In this document: piece after piece, positions 46,076 to 55,197 of the stretch
Position numbering within the stretch: position 1 is the stretch's first letter
How the letters are laid out: every line of letters begins with the position of its first letter
Source of the DNA: Bombilactobacillus mellifer
GTDB lineage: Bacteria > Bacillota > Bacilli > Lactobacillales > Lactobacillaceae
Reading direction: 5' to 3'
DNA length: 64,000 nucleotides
Assembly: GCF_000970795.1 (NCBI RefSeq)
Contig: NZ_KQ034028.1
Span: 534,127-598,126 of the forward strand
The notes under the pieces: model-generated
Seen by the model: the letters and a program-made list of their open reading frames with translations, nothing else
Database searches by the model: none
Told to the model about the DNA's origin: nothing
Position numbers and translations under genes: made by a program

Positions 46076-46588
46076 ATGATTTGTCCTCAATGTAACAAAA
46101 ATGCCTCGCGAGTAATTGATAGTCGTCCCAGTGATGAAGGCCGGGTTATTCGCCGTCGCCGCGTGTGTGAGAATTGTGGATATCGTTTTACTACTTTTGA
46201 ACGGGTGGAACAAACCCCAATTTTAGTCATTAAAAAAGATGGTAGCCGCGAAGAATTTAATCGGGAAAAAGTATTGCGCGGCATTGTGCGGGCCGCTGAA
46301 AAACGTCCGGTCACCTTAGAAGCAATGAATAAAATTGTCAATCGGGTGGAGAACAAACTTCAATCCCAGGGTGACAATGAAGTTCAGTCTCGCCAAATTG
46401 GGGAATACGTGATGCAAGAATTGGCGCAACTAGATGATATTGCTTATATTCGTTTTGCGAGTGTTTACCGGCAATTTAAAGATATTGATACGTTTATGCA
46501 AGAGGTACAAGTTATGTCGCACCAGAACAATAGTAAAAACCATACTCAATCCACTTTAGGATCTAATGATGACCACACCCAAGATTGA
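46076..46588 (+). CDS. nrdR: Transcriptional repressor NrdR
   Basis: Represses ribonucleotide reductase genes when dNTP levels are high. 170 residues: zinc ribbon with C3/C6 and C31/C34, RRRRVCENCGYRFTTFERVE, and an ATP-cone (VIKKDGSREEFNREKVLRGI). The C terminus is about 20 residues longer than usual (MSHQNNSKNH...). Its end overlaps dnaB by 23 bases. Likely target in this window is nrdJ, 33 kb away, whose promoter carries two matching boxes. Confidence 0.97.
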   Translation: MICPQCNKNASRVIDSRPSDEGRVIRRRRVCENCGYRFTTFERVEQTPILVIKKDGSREEFNREKVLRGIVRAAEKRPVTLEAMNKIVNRVENKLQSQGDNEVQSRQIGEYVMQELAQLDDIAYIRFASVYRQFKDIDTFMQEVQVMSHQNNSKNHTQSTLGSNDDHTQD

Positions 46589-47924
46589 TCCGCTTTGGGG
46601 TTATTTTGTTACCAGTGAACAACCCTTAAGTAATCTCGACCACGTTACGTTAATTGATTTATATCAACCCCTGGTGGGTAGTGCCGCGCTTAGCTTATAT
46701 CAGCTCTTGTGGCAACATCAACAACCGCTGTTGTCCCAACGATCAGCTCATGCCCAACTTTTCAATCTTTTAGATATGGATGCGGTTACTTTTTATGAGG
46801 CACGGATTAAATTAGAAGCTGTAGCCTTATTGAGCACTTACAGGGCTCAAGATCAACTAGGTCAATATTTAATTTATCAGCTACATGTACCGCTAACGCC
46901 TCGAGAATTTTTACATGATAATATTTTAAAAACTTTTCTATATGAAAAAATTGGTGCTGCTGATTTTCAGCAATTATCAAAAAAATATTTAACAACCTTT
47001 AAATTGCCAGATCACAGACAAGAGATTACTAAGAGTTTTTTAGAGGTATTTACTTTATCTAGTTATGGTCTCATGCAAATGAGTACGGACTCGCCTAATG
47101 AGCCATCAGCTCAGCCAGCTGTGCCGCCGCATTATACGCCAGAGCAACTGGCAACCTTTGATTGGCAGTTATTGGAACAATTGTTGGAAAAATATCATAT
47201 CACGTCCACCGAAATAGCTCGATATCAAAGTGAGTTGTTTAATTTGCACGCCTTTTATGGGGTGTCGGAAATCGAACTAGCAGACTTAATTATCAATACG
47301 TTAGATGTGCGAACTAATAAAATGGATTTGCCGCGCTTACAGAATTTAACTCAAAAACGTTTTGAAAAACGAGTTAATTTAACAGCACAAAAGACAGCTC
47401 GACTTCAGGCCACTGCCCCGACTGCCTCTTCTCAAACCGCAGATTGGAAACCGGCGCAGCGTCAATTACTGCAACAAGCACAACGCTTAGCTCCGGCCGA
47501 TTTTCTGGCAGCTAAAAAGCAAACTCAAAAAGGCTTTGTAGGTAGTGCCGAGACGCGGGTGTTACGTCAATTACAAGAGCGGGCGGTTTTGCCTAATGAA
47601 GTGATCAACATTTTGGTGGATTACGTGTTGAATAATTCGGCTACTTTAACTCAGGGATTAGTGGAAAAGATTGCTAATGATTGGCTGCAACATAACATAA
47701 CTACGGCAGCGGATGCGCTGCAATATTTAACAAATTATTCGAATCGTTTAACGACAACTTCCACCACGCCAAGGGCAAAAACAGCTTTCAAGCATTCACG
47801 TTCCCAATCTGTCCGCCAAGAACCAGTGACTGATTGGAAGCAACATCCAGCCCAAAAAGTGGATCCTAAAAAATTAGCCCAAGCAAAAGCCCAATGGAAA
47901 AAATATAAAAATCAATCTTCATAA
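46566..47924 (+). CDS. dnaB: Replication initiation/membrane attachment protein DnaB
   Basis: Firmicutes DnaB helicase-loading factor, 452 residues, related to DnaD. Typical segments: DPLWGYFVTSEQPLSNLDHV at the start, LIDLYQPLVGSAALSLYQLL, and a C-terminal DnaD-like region (EVINILVDYVLNNSATL, NDWLQHNITTAADAL) with a basic tail. Start ATG at 46566 lies inside nrdR's end. Immediately precedes dnaI, its partner. Confidence 0.92.
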   Translation: MMTTPKIDPLWGYFVTSEQPLSNLDHVTLIDLYQPLVGSAALSLYQLLWQHQQPLLSQRSAHAQLFNLLDMDAVTFYEARIKLEAVALLSTYRAQDQLGQYLIYQLHVPLTPREFLHDNILKTFLYEKIGAADFQQLSKKYLTTFKLPDHRQEITKSFLEVFTLSSYGLMQMSTDSPNEPSAQPAVPPHYTPEQLATFDWQLLEQLLEKYHITSTEIARYQSELFNLHAFYGVSEIELADLIINTLDVRTNKMDLPRLQNLTQKRFEKRVNLTAQKTARLQATAPTASSQTADWKPAQRQLLQQAQRLAPADFLAAKKQTQKGFVGSAETRVLRQLQERAVLPNEVINILVDYVLNNSATLTQGLVEKIANDWLQHNITTAADALQYLTNYSNRLTTTSTTPRAKTAFKHSRSQSVRQEPVTDWKQHPAQKVDPKKLAQAKAQWKKYKNQSS

Positions 47925-47936
47925 TAGGTGAAAACA

Positions 47937-48851
47937 ATGAAAGATTTGGCAGCGCAATTGGCGCAAATTGTTCATCAACATCAATGGGATAAGCATTATG
48001 AAAATTTGTTACAATCGGCTTTGAAGGATCCTGATGTGCAATCCTTCTTGACCACTTATCAGATTCCTCCTGAATCTGCGGTGATTAAAAGAAATTTAGA
48101 TGCCATTTATGAATTTGTGCATGCTAAAGGTCAAGCTCATTTTACCGGGGATTATCAACCGCATTTGATTTGGGTTAATCAAACAATTCATGTAAGTTAT
48201 CAGCCGGATGCTGCTTTGCGTCAACGACAACGGCAACAATATTTTCAACAAAAGTTTCAAACTATTGATATGGCAAGTGACGTGCGGCAAGCTAGCTTGG
48301 AAGATTTTGCACAGGGTTCGGAGGGAAGGCTGGCTGCTTATGTGGCAGCTTTAGAATTTGTCTCCACTTATCCCCAGCACTCAGGAGAGTTTATCCCCGG
48401 ACTCTACTTGGCGGGTGATTTTGGTGTCGGCAAAACGTATTTACTGGCAGCTATTGCCAACGAGTTAGTCCATAAAGATCATAATGTTTTGTTGGTTCAT
48501 TTTCCTACTTTTGCCGTTCAAATGAAAAACGCCATTGGCGATAATTCGGTGTTGGAACGTGTGCATAAGATTCAAGCGGTACCGATTTTAATGTTAGACG
48601 ACTTGGGGGCCGATGCTTTAAGTTCTTGGATTCGAGACGAAGTATTAGGGGTTATTTTGCAGTACCGGATGCAAGAAAAATTGCCTACTTTTTTCTCTTC
48701 CAATTTTACAATGCATGATTTGAAATTACATCTGGCTGTGAATCAGCGCGGAGATCAAGAACCGATTAAAGCGGCCCGGATTATGGAGCGAATTCGTTTT
48801 TTAGCGCGCGAAGTGATTGTAGCTGGTCCTAACCGCCGTTTTGAAAAATAA
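47937..48851 (+). CDS. dnaI: Primosomal protein DnaI (helicase loader)
   Basis: AAA+ ATPase that loads the replicative helicase. 304 residues from ATG 47937, six bases after AGGTG; an in-frame GTG at 47928 coincides with that ribosome site and is rejected. Walker A GDFGVGKTYLLAAIAN near residue 162, Walker B PILMLDDLGAD near residue 220, sensor 1 FFSSNFTMHDL. Last gene of the polA to dnaI operon. Confidence 0.95.
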   Translation: MKDLAAQLAQIVHQHQWDKHYENLLQSALKDPDVQSFLTTYQIPPESAVIKRNLDAIYEFVHAKGQAHFTGDYQPHLIWVNQTIHVSYQPDAALRQRQRQQYFQQKFQTIDMASDVRQASLEDFAQGSEGRLAAYVAALEFVSTYPQHSGEFIPGLYLAGDFGVGKTYLLAAIANELVHKDHNVLLVHFPTFAVQMKNAIGDNSVLERVHKIQAVPILMLDDLGADALSSWIRDEVLGVILQYRMQEKLPTFFSSNFTMHDLKLHLAVNQRGDQEPIKAARIMERIRFLAREVIVAGPNRRFEK

Positions 48852-48863
48852 TTAAATTAATAT

Positions 48864-48892
48864 TTGCAAACTTTAATGAAACGTGTTTTAAT
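48864..48892 (+). promoter_or_regulatory. Promoter of the thrS T-box leader
   Basis: TTGCAA (48864-48869), 17-base spacer, TTTAAT (48887-48892). Confidence 0.65.
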
Positions 48893-48898
48893 ATGACC

Positions 48899-49107
48899 AT
48901 ACCTTTTGAATTTCCAACTCAGGGAGAGAAAACCATCGACTGCAAGTTTCTCATTGGGAAAGCTTTACCATTACTAGTTTGAATAACGGGTTAGTCGCTT
49001 TATTGACTGTAGAGATAAAGTTTTTTCTGTGAAAACTTTAATGTGGGTGGAACCGCGTATCTAAGTATACGTCCCTCGGAAGTTACTTCCGAGGGACTTT
49101 TTGTTTG
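48899..49107 (+). promoter_or_regulatory. T-box riboswitch of thrS (Thr)
   Basis: T-box core GGGTGGAACCGCG at about 49044-49056, then a terminator: GTCCCTCGGAA (49071-49081) pairs with TTCCGAGGGAC (49087-49097), T-run after. Stem I base may be AACT (48916-48919) with AGTT (48976-48979). ACC at 48967-48969 is the best Thr specifier candidate; the fold of this stem is less certain than for leuS and argS. Confidence 0.88.
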
Positions 49108-49119
49108 GAGGATAAAATT

Positions 49120-51063
49120 ATGGCACAAATCAAATTAGAATTTCCAGATGGTTCACTACGGGAATTTGATAAGCAAGTAACACCTTTAGCTGTGGCCGGA
49201 TCATTGAGTAATAGCTTAAAGAAAGCGGCGGTAGCTGCCAAAATCAATGGAGTTTTAGTGGATATTCTCCGACCAATTAATCAAGATGCGAAAATTGAAA
49301 TTATCAAAAATCAAGATGCTGCTGCTTTAGAAGTAGTTCGCAATACTGCTATTTTCTTGTTAGGCGTGGCCGTTAAACAAAAATATCCTGCGATTCATTT
49401 TGGTGAAAAACAAGCCAATGATGATGGTTTTTATTTAGATACCGATAAGCCTGAATCGCAAATTAGTGTCGATGAATTACCTGAACTGCAAAAAGACATC
49501 GCAGCGTTAATTAAGGCCAATCAACCAATTGAACGAAAAATGGTCGCTAAAGCGGATTTGCAACAAGAGTTTCAGAATGACCCTTACAAATTAGCCTTGG
49601 TGAACGCTTATGATAGTGTGCAAATTCCAGTTTATCAAATGGGTGATTATGTAGATTTTGGGGAACCTGCTTTATTACCAAAAGCAAGCGATTTAAAACA
49701 TTATCAGCTATTATCCGTGGCTGGCGCTTATTGGCAGGGAAAGTCAAGCAATCCGATGCTGCAACGCATTTATGGTACGGCTTTTGCCAATGAAGCCGAT
49801 CTACAGGCTGATTTAAAACGGCGCGAAGAGATTAAAGAACGTGACCATCGGACTTTAGGCCGGGACTTGGATTTGTTCTTTGTTGATCCCAAAGTAGGTG
49901 CGGGCCTGGCTTACTGGATGCCTAAAGGCGCAACTATTCGGCGGACACTGGAGCGTTACATTATTGATAAAGAAGTCGCTGCCGGTTATCAACATGTTTA
50001 TACCCCGGTCTTAATGAATGTCAATGCTTATAAAACTTCCGGTCACTGGGATCATTATCGTGACGATATGTTTCCGCCAATGGATATGGGCGAAGGAGAA
50101 TTACTAGAATTACGGCCGATGAACTGTCCTTCCCATATTCAAATTTATAAACATCATATTCGTTCCTATCGGGAGTTACCTATTCGAATTGCGGAATTAG
50201 GAATGATGCACCGTTATGAAAAATCAGGCGCTTTGTCCGGACTCCAACGTGTGCGGGAAATGACCTTAAATGATGGTCATACTTTTGTAGCTTTGGATCA
50301 AATCCAAGATGAGTTTAAAAAAGTTTTACAATTGATGTTGGATGTTTACCATGATTTTAATATTACAAATTATTCCTTCCGCTTGAGCTATCGGGATCCG
50401 GCGAATACAGAAAAATATTTTGACGATGATCAAATGTGGGATCAATCCCAAGGCATGCTGAAGGCAGCGATGGATGAATTAGGTTTGGACTACTATGAAG
50501 CTGAAGGTGAAGCCGCCTTTTATGGTCCTAAATTAGATGTGCAAACCAAAACAGCGTTAGGTAACGAAGAAACCTTATCAACCATTCAACTGGACTTTAT
50601 GCAGCCGGAACGCTTTCAATTAACTTATGTGGGTGAAGATGGTAAAGAACATCGTCCCGTCATGATTCATCGGGGAATTGTTTCGACGATGGAACGTTTT
50701 ATTGCTTATTTGATTGAAATGTATAAAGGAGCTTTCCCAACATGGTTGGCACCTATTCAAGTTAACCTGATTCCTGTTAAAAATGAAGTACATTATGAAT
50801 ATACCAAAAAATTACAAGATGATATGCGTAAACAAGGCCTACGAGTGGAAATTGATGATCGCGATGATAAGATGAGTTATAAAATTCGTGAATCACAAAC
50901 GCAAAAAATCCCGTATACCGTCGTCATTGGTGATCAGGAAATTAATAACGCCAGTGTTTCTGTGCGGCGCTATGGCGAAAGTGATAGTACTGAAGAAGAT
51001 ATTAGTATGTTTATTGATAGTGTTGTAGCGGATGTTAAAAATTATTCTCGTTCAGGCAAATAA
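49120..51063 (+). CDS. thrS: Threonyl-tRNA synthetase
   Basis: Charges tRNA-Thr. 647 residues: N-terminal TGS domain ([18 protein letters not shown]), an editing domain, then the class II core with [13 protein letters not shown] near residue 332, [20 protein letters not shown] (motif 2) and [20 protein letters not shown] (motif 3), and an anticodon-binding domain. ATG at 49120 follows GGAGG. The usual second editing-site zinc HxxxH motif is not evident in the N2 part, which looks shortened, as in some lactobacilli. Confidence 0.96.
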   Translation: MAQIKLEFPDGSLREFDKQVTPLAVAGSLSNSLKKAAVAAKINGVLVDILRPINQDAKIEIIKNQDAAALEVVRNTAIFLLGVAVKQKYPAIHFGEKQANDDGFYLDTDKPESQISVDELPELQKDIAALIKANQPIERKMVAKADLQQEFQNDPYKLALVNAYDSVQIPVYQMGDYVDFGEPALLPKASDLKHYQLLSVAGAYWQGKSSNPMLQRIYGTAFANEADLQADLKRREEIKERDHRTLGRDLDLFFVDPKVGAGLAYWMPKGATIRRTLERYIIDKEVAAGYQHVYTPVLMNVNAYKTSGHWDHYRDDMFPPMDMGEGELLELRPMNCPSHIQIYKHHIRSYRELPIRIAELGMMHRYEKSGALSGLQRVREMTLNDGHTFVALDQIQDEFKKVLQLMLDVYHDFNITNYSFRLSYRDPANTEKYFDDDQMWDQSQGMLKAAMDELGLDYYEAEGEAAFYGPKLDVQTKTALGNEETLSTIQLDFMQPERFQLTYVGEDGKEHRPVMIHRGIVSTMERFIAYLIEMYKGAFPTWLAPIQVNLIPVKNEVHYEYTKKLQDDMRKQGLRVEIDDRDDKMSYKIRESQTQKIPYTVVIGDQEINNASVSVRRYGESDSTEEDISMFIDSVVADVKNYSRSGK

Positions 51064-51090
51064 AAACGCCGAATGTTTCTTTACAATAAA

Positions 51091-51127
51091 GGTCAATTTA
51101 TCTTTTGACAGATAAATTGACTTTTTT
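51091..51127 (+). terminator. Terminator of thrS
   Basis: GGTCAATTTATC (51091-51102) pairs with GATAAATTGACT (51111-51122), loop TTTTGACA, then T-run. Confidence 0.9.
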
Positions 51128-51252
51128 TCTTTTTTAGTATCTGCGGATTATCTGAGTGGGGCTAAACAATCAGAAATTATTTTCACAGAGAAGGACAAGC
51201 AACTAATTGGTCTACTAGCTAATTTTTAGATTAATCCCATTAATAAGACTAT

Positions 51253-51281
51253 TTGGTTTGTATTTTGATTATTGGTATAAT
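51253..51281 (+). promoter_or_regulatory. Promoter of fbp
   Basis: TTGGTT (51253-51258), 17-base spacer, TATAAT (51276-51281) with the TG extension at 51273-51274. Start point near 51288, just before the GAGGTGA ribosome binding site at 51304-51310. Confidence 0.75.
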
Positions 51282-51316
51282 GAAAATAAAATTGAAAGTT
51301 AACGAGGTGAGCAAGC

Positions 51317-53239
51317 ACGCAGACATTAGCACAAAAATTACTAGCAGAAAAATATCCTACACGTGCAGCAGTGACAACAGAAATTATTAATTTAAAAGCA
51401 ATCTTAAATTTGCCCAAAAGCACAGAAGCGTTTATGAGTGATATACACGGAGAGTTTGCTGCCTTTGATCATGTCTTACGCAATGGCTCCGGCAACACAC
51501 GGATAAAGATTCATGCTTTATTTAATGGTCGTTTAACACTTCATAAACAAAAATTATTGGCGTTTTTAGTTTATTATCCTTCTGAACGTCTCCAAATTGT
51601 TAAAAGTCAATTGACGGCGGCGGATGATTTACAACAATGGTATTTGAATACCTTTAGTGAATTGTTGGAACTACTCAAGTTCTGTGCTTCTAAGTATACT
51701 CGCTCCAAATTGCGCAAAGCCTTAGCTCCAGAATTTGTGTATATCACGGAAGAATTGTTATATGGCGATTACAATACACAAGATAAACAGAATTACTACG
51801 CTCAGATTACCCAAGATATTATTAATTTAAATTCGGCAGATCAATTTATTATTGCTTTGTGTCATACCATTCAACGTTTGGTAGTTGATCACTTGCATGT
51901 AGTGGGTGATATTTACGATCGCGGACCAGCACCAGATAAAATTATGGAACGTTTAATGCATTATCATTCAGTGGATTTACAATGGGGTAATCATGATATT
52001 TTGTGGTTAGGGGCGGCCGCAGGTTCGCCATTATGTGTGGCTAATTTGCTGCGTATTTGCGCCCGTTATAATAATTTAGCGATTGTGGAAGATGCATATG
52101 GCATTAATTTACGTCATTTATCGATGTTGGCAGAAAAATATTATCAAGACAATCCCGGCTTTCATCCTAAACTTACGGCGCATGAAAGTCAGCCAGCAGC
52201 GGCTGAATTGGCTCAAATTACTAAAATTCATCAAGCGATTGCCATCATTCAATTTAAATTAGAAGGTGCGGCCATTGACCGTCGCCCGGAATTTCAGATG
52301 CAAGATCGGAAGTTATTAACTCAATTGAATGCCGAGCAAACCAAAATTACTTTACACCAGCAGACCTATCCAATCGTTAATGGTTGCTTCCAGACTGTTG
52401 ATCCGCAACACCCTTATCGACTTTTGCCTGAAGAACAAGAAGTGATTGAGCAATTAACGCAGGCATTTAGTCATTCAGAAAAATTACATCGGCATATGGA
52501 TTTCTTTATGGCCAAGGGCAGCATGTATTTGGTTTATAATAATAATCTCTTAATTCACGGTTGTGTCCCAGTAGACAAAAAAGGTCAATTTGAAGGTTTA
52601 ACTTTAAAAGGTCACACTTATCGTGGTAAGGCCTTGTTTGATTTATTAGAACAAAATTTACGGACGAGTTATGCCAACCCCCAGCGCAGTGATGATCTAG
52701 CTACTGATTTATTATGGTATTTGTGGACTGGACCTAAGTCACCTTTGTTTGGTAAGCGATCCATGACAACTTTTGAACGTTACTTTATTGCTGATCCCCA
52801 GACGCACGTCGAAGTTCCGAATAGTTATTACAATTTACGACATGATGTCAAGTTCATTAATAAAATTTTAGGTGAATTTGGAATAGATCCGCATATCGGA
52901 CATGTAATTAATGGACATACGCCGGTGAAGCGGGGTTGTTCACCGATCATGGCTGACGGTAAAATGTTAGTTATTGATGGCGGTTTTTCCAAACCTTATC
53001 AAAAAACCACCGGTATTGGCGGTTATACGTTGCTTTATAACTCTTATGGGCTGCAGCTGGTGACTTTGCAGCCATTTACAACGCGGCATCAAGCTATTGC
53101 ACAATTGAGTGACATAGTTTCGACAAAACGAGTGGTAGAACAGGAAGTAGCTCGCAAAACAGTCGCGCAAACGGATATTGGACAACAATTACAGGCACAA
53201 ATTGCTCAACTACAAGCGCTTTTAAAGACCTATAATTAG
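51317..53239 (+). CDS. fbp: Fructose-1,6-bisphosphatase, class III
   Basis: Gluconeogenic phosphatase of the large Firmicutes class III. 640 residues if started at 51317. Metal-binding motifs: FMSDIHGEFAAFDHVL, VVGDIYDRGPAPDKI, WGNHDILWLGAAAGS and NGHTPVKRG. The first ordinary start in frame is GTG 51371, but conserved family residues (TLAQKLLAEKYPTRAAVTTE) are encoded before it and only the codons 51311-51370 after an in-frame stop are open. The strong GAGGTGA at 51304-51310 points to codon ACG at 51317 as the initiation site. Real start therefore unusual; see findings. Confidence 0.88.
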   Translation, partial: TQTLAQKLLAEKYPTRAAVTTEIINLKAILNLPKSTEAFMSDIHGEFAAFDHVLRNGSGNTRIKIHALFNGRLTLHKQKLLAFLVYYPSERLQIVKSQLTAADDLQQWYLNTFSELLELLKFCASKYTRSKLRKALAPEFVYITEELLYGDYNTQDKQNYYAQITQDIINLNSADQFIIALCHTIQRLVVDHLHVVGDIYDRGPAPDKIMERLMHYHSVDLQWGNHDILWLGAAAGSPLCVANLLRICARYNNLAIVEDAYGINLRHLSMLAEKYYQDNPGFHPKLTAHESQPAAAELAQITKIHQAIAIIQFKLEGAAIDRRPEFQMQDRKLLTQLNAEQTKITLHQQTYPIVNGCFQTVDPQHPYRLLPEEQEVIEQLTQAFSHSEKLHRHMDFFMAKGSMYLVYNNNLLIHGCVPVDKKGQFEGLTLKGHTYRGKALFDLLEQNLRTSYANPQRSDDLATDLLWYLWTGPKSPLFGKRSMTTFERYFIADPQTHVEVPNSYYNLRHDVKFINKILGEFGIDPHIGHVINGHTPVKRGCSPIMADGKMLVIDGGFSKPYQKTTGIGGYTLLYNSYGLQLVTLQPFTTRHQAIAQLSDIVSTKRVVEQEVARKTVAQTDIGQQLQAQIAQLQALLKTYN

Positions 53240-53242
53240 CTC

Positions 53243-53272
53243 TTGACAAACCATCTAGTTATGACCTAAAAT
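53243..53272 (+). promoter_or_regulatory. Promoter of infC-rpmI-rplT
   Basis: Consensus TTGACA (53243-53248), 18-base spacer, TAAAAT (53267-53272), starting four bases after the fbp stop. Confidence 0.75.
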
Positions 53273-53278
53273 ATTAAC

Positions 53279-53400
53279 TGAATTGAACAAGCAGAAGCCC
53301 CCGCTTCTCACCTATGCCCTTGGCCTCTAGGTTGATAATTGATCGACTAGATATATGATGCGGGTGCTTTAGTGCCTGCATTTTTTGTGAGTTAATTTTT
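53279..53400 (+). promoter_or_regulatory. L20-type leader with attenuator
   Basis: A leader of about 120 bases before infC contains GAAGCCCCCGCTTCTCACC and CCCTTGGCCTCTAGG, resembling the Firmicutes L20 leader that ribosomal protein L20 binds to control this operon. It ends in a terminator-like stem TGCGGGTGC (53359-53367) with GTGCCTGCA (53372-53380) and TTTTTT, so control by premature termination is likely. Confidence 0.7.
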
Positions 53401-53415
53401 CGGAGGTGGATACCC

Positions 53416-53958
53416 ATAGCTAAAAAGAATAGCAACAATAATATGATCGTGAATGAGAAAATTCGTGCCCGTGAGGTCCGTTTGATCTCAGTTGGTGGCG
53501 AACAATTAGGTGTAAAATCAAAGTCTGAAGCCTTGCGGTTAGCAGAACAAGCTAATTTGGATTTGGTTTTGGTTTCTCCTAATGCTAAACCGCCAGTGGC
53601 GCGTATTATGGATTATGGGAAATATCGATTTGAATTGCAGAAGAAAGATCGCGAATCGCGGAAGAAACAAAAAACGGTGAGCGTCAAAGAAGTCCGGCTT
53701 AGTCCCACGATTGAACAAAATGATTTTGATACTAAACTGAAGAATGCTCGCAAGTTTCTTACCAAGGGTTCGAAAGTGAAAGTTTCAATTCGATTCCGTG
53801 GCCGAGCTATTACTCACAAAGAAATCGGTCGAGATGTTTTAGAAAAGATGGCTCACGCTACGACGGATGTGGCTACAGTCATTCAACATCCGAAAATGGA
53901 TGGGCGGAGTATGTTTTTGATGCTTGCTCCAATCAGCGATAACAAAAAGAATAAGTAG
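53416..53958 (+). CDS. infC: Translation initiation factor IF-3 (ATA start)
   Basis: Keeps the 30S subunit free and checks the initiation codon. 180 residues; N-terminal [41 protein letters not shown], then the C-terminal domain with [19 protein letters not shown]. The start is read as ATA at 53416, seven bases after GGAGGTG (53402-53408). ATG at 53443 is in frame but 34 bases from that site. Rare start codons in infC are established as the basis of IF3 self-control. First gene of infC-rpmI-rplT. Confidence 0.93.
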   Translation: MAKKNSNNNMIVNEKIRAREVRLISVGGEQLGVKSKSEALRLAEQANLDLVLVSPNAKPPVARIMDYGKYRFELQKKDRESRKKQKTVSVKEVRLSPTIEQNDFDTKLKNARKFLTKGSKVKVSIRFRGRAITHKEIGRDVLEKMAHATTDVATVIQHPKMDGRSMFLMLAPISDNKKNK

Positions 53959-53974
53959 CGTAGGAGGAAATTTT

Positions 53975-54175
53975 ATGCCTAAACAAAAGACACATCGTGC
54001 ATCAGTGAAACGCTTTAAAATTACTGCTAAAGGTGGTTTAAAGCGGCATCATGCTTATACCAGTCACCGTTTCCATGGCAAAACCAAGAAGCAACGTCGT
54101 CAATTAGCCAATTCAGCAATGGTTAGTGCAAGCGATATGAAACGAATCAAACAGATGCTGACACCATACAAATAA
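53975..54175 (+). CDS. rpmI: 50S ribosomal protein L35
   Basis: 66 residues beginning [20 protein letters not shown], with the typical [14 protein letters not shown] and [15 protein letters not shown] at 53975 follows TAGGAGG. Lies 16 bases after infC, before rplT. Confidence 0.97.
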   Translation: MPKQKTHRASVKRFKITAKGGLKRHHAYTSHRFHGKTKKQRRQLANSAMVSASDMKRIKQMLTPYK

Positions 54176-54209
54176 TTGCATTATTCTAAACTTCTAGGAG
54201 GAATATTTT

Positions 54210-54566
54210 ATGCCACGTGTAAAAAGTGGAACAGTGACGCATAAACGTCGCAAAAAGGTTTTAAAATTAGCTAAAGGCTATCGTGGTGCTAAACACCTAC
54301 AGTTTAAAGCAGCTTCTACGCAGCTTTTTAATTCTTATAATTATGCTTTTCGGGATCGCCGCCAAGTCAAACGCGATTACCGGAAATTATGGATTGCACG
54401 GATTAATGCCGCTGCCCGGACTCATGATATGAGCTACAGTAAATTAATGCACGGCTTAAAAGTAGCCCAAGTTGATATCAATCGTAAGATGTTAGCAGAC
54501 TTAGCAGTGAATGATCAACGTGCATTTAAAAAACTTGTCGATACAGCTAAAGATGCCCTGAAATAA
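54210..54566 (+). CDS. rplT: 50S ribosomal protein L20
   Basis: 118 residues with [35 protein letters not shown] and [18 protein letters not shown]. Early assembly protein of the large subunit and probable regulator of this operon through the leader before infC. Good AGGAGG ribosome site; terminator follows. Confidence 0.98.
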   Translation: MPRVKSGTVTHKRRKKVLKLAKGYRGAKHLQFKAASTQLFNSYNYAFRDRRQVKRDYRKLWIARINAAARTHDMSYSKLMHGLKVAQVDINRKMLADLAVNDQRAFKKLVDTAKDALK

Positions 54567-54570
54567 GCTC

Positions 54571-54603
54571 ACGTAACTAGTTTGGCACTAGTTACGTTTT
54601 TTT
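54571..54603 (+). terminator. Terminator of infC-rpmI-rplT
   Basis: ACGTAACTAGT (54571-54581) pairs with ACTAGTTACGT (54587-54597), followed by TTTTTT. Confidence 0.92.
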
Positions 54604-54666
54604 ATAAAAAATAATCGTGTCGTAAACCAAGCCACCATAAGGTTCACGTACTAGGAGTGAATAATT

Positions 54667-55197
54667 CTGGGAATTTTGAAACCTGATTTGATGATAGAGC
54701 AAATTATGCAGATCACACCACAAGAATTTATTAATCAGGGAATTAAAGTCATTATTTCTGATTTAGACAACACTTTAGTTCCTTGGAATAAACCGGCGCG
54801 CAAGGATCAAACCTTGACCCAATGGATACAAGCTTTACAAGCACAAAATATCCAAGTAATTATTGCCTCGAACAACAGTCAGCAACGAGTGCAACAAGCA
54901 GTAGCTGGTTTACCTGTCACCATTATTGCCCGTACGTGTAAACCGTTACCGTTTGTGCTGCGTAAATATTTGCGTCGTCAGCAACTGAATAAAGATGAAG
55001 TGGTCATGGTGGGAGATCAATTATTAACCGATATTTTAGCCGGCAATTTGGCAGGATTGAAAACGATCTTGGTTCGCCCCTTGGTTGCCACTGATGCTAA
55101 AAAAACGCGGGTGAACCGCTTTTTTGAACGTCCACTTATGCAGTTGAATCATTGGTTGGATCCACAACTGAAATGGAGGAAACATTTCGATGAGTAA
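54667..55197 (+). CDS. yqeG: YqeG-family HAD phosphatase
   Basis: HAD-IIIA phosphatase of about 176 residues; nucleophile motif ISDLDNTLVPW near residue 35, IIASNNSQQRV, and VVMVGDQLLTDILAGNLAG. AGGAGTGA (54653-54660) lies six bases before an in-frame CTG at 54667, whereas the first conventional start, TTG at 54676, is 15 bases away; CTG is therefore the likelier start. The stop overlaps yqeH by eight bases. First gene of an eight-gene run conserved in Firmicutes; substrate unknown. Confidence 0.9.
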   Translation: MGILKPDLMIEQIMQITPQEFINQGIKVIISDLDNTLVPWNKPARKDQTLTQWIQALQAQNIQVIIASNNSQQRVQQAVAGLPVTIIARTCKPLPFVLRKYLRRQQLNKDEVVMVGDQLLTDILAGNLAGLKTILVRPLVATDAKKTRVNRFFERPLMQLNHWLDPQLKWRKHFDE

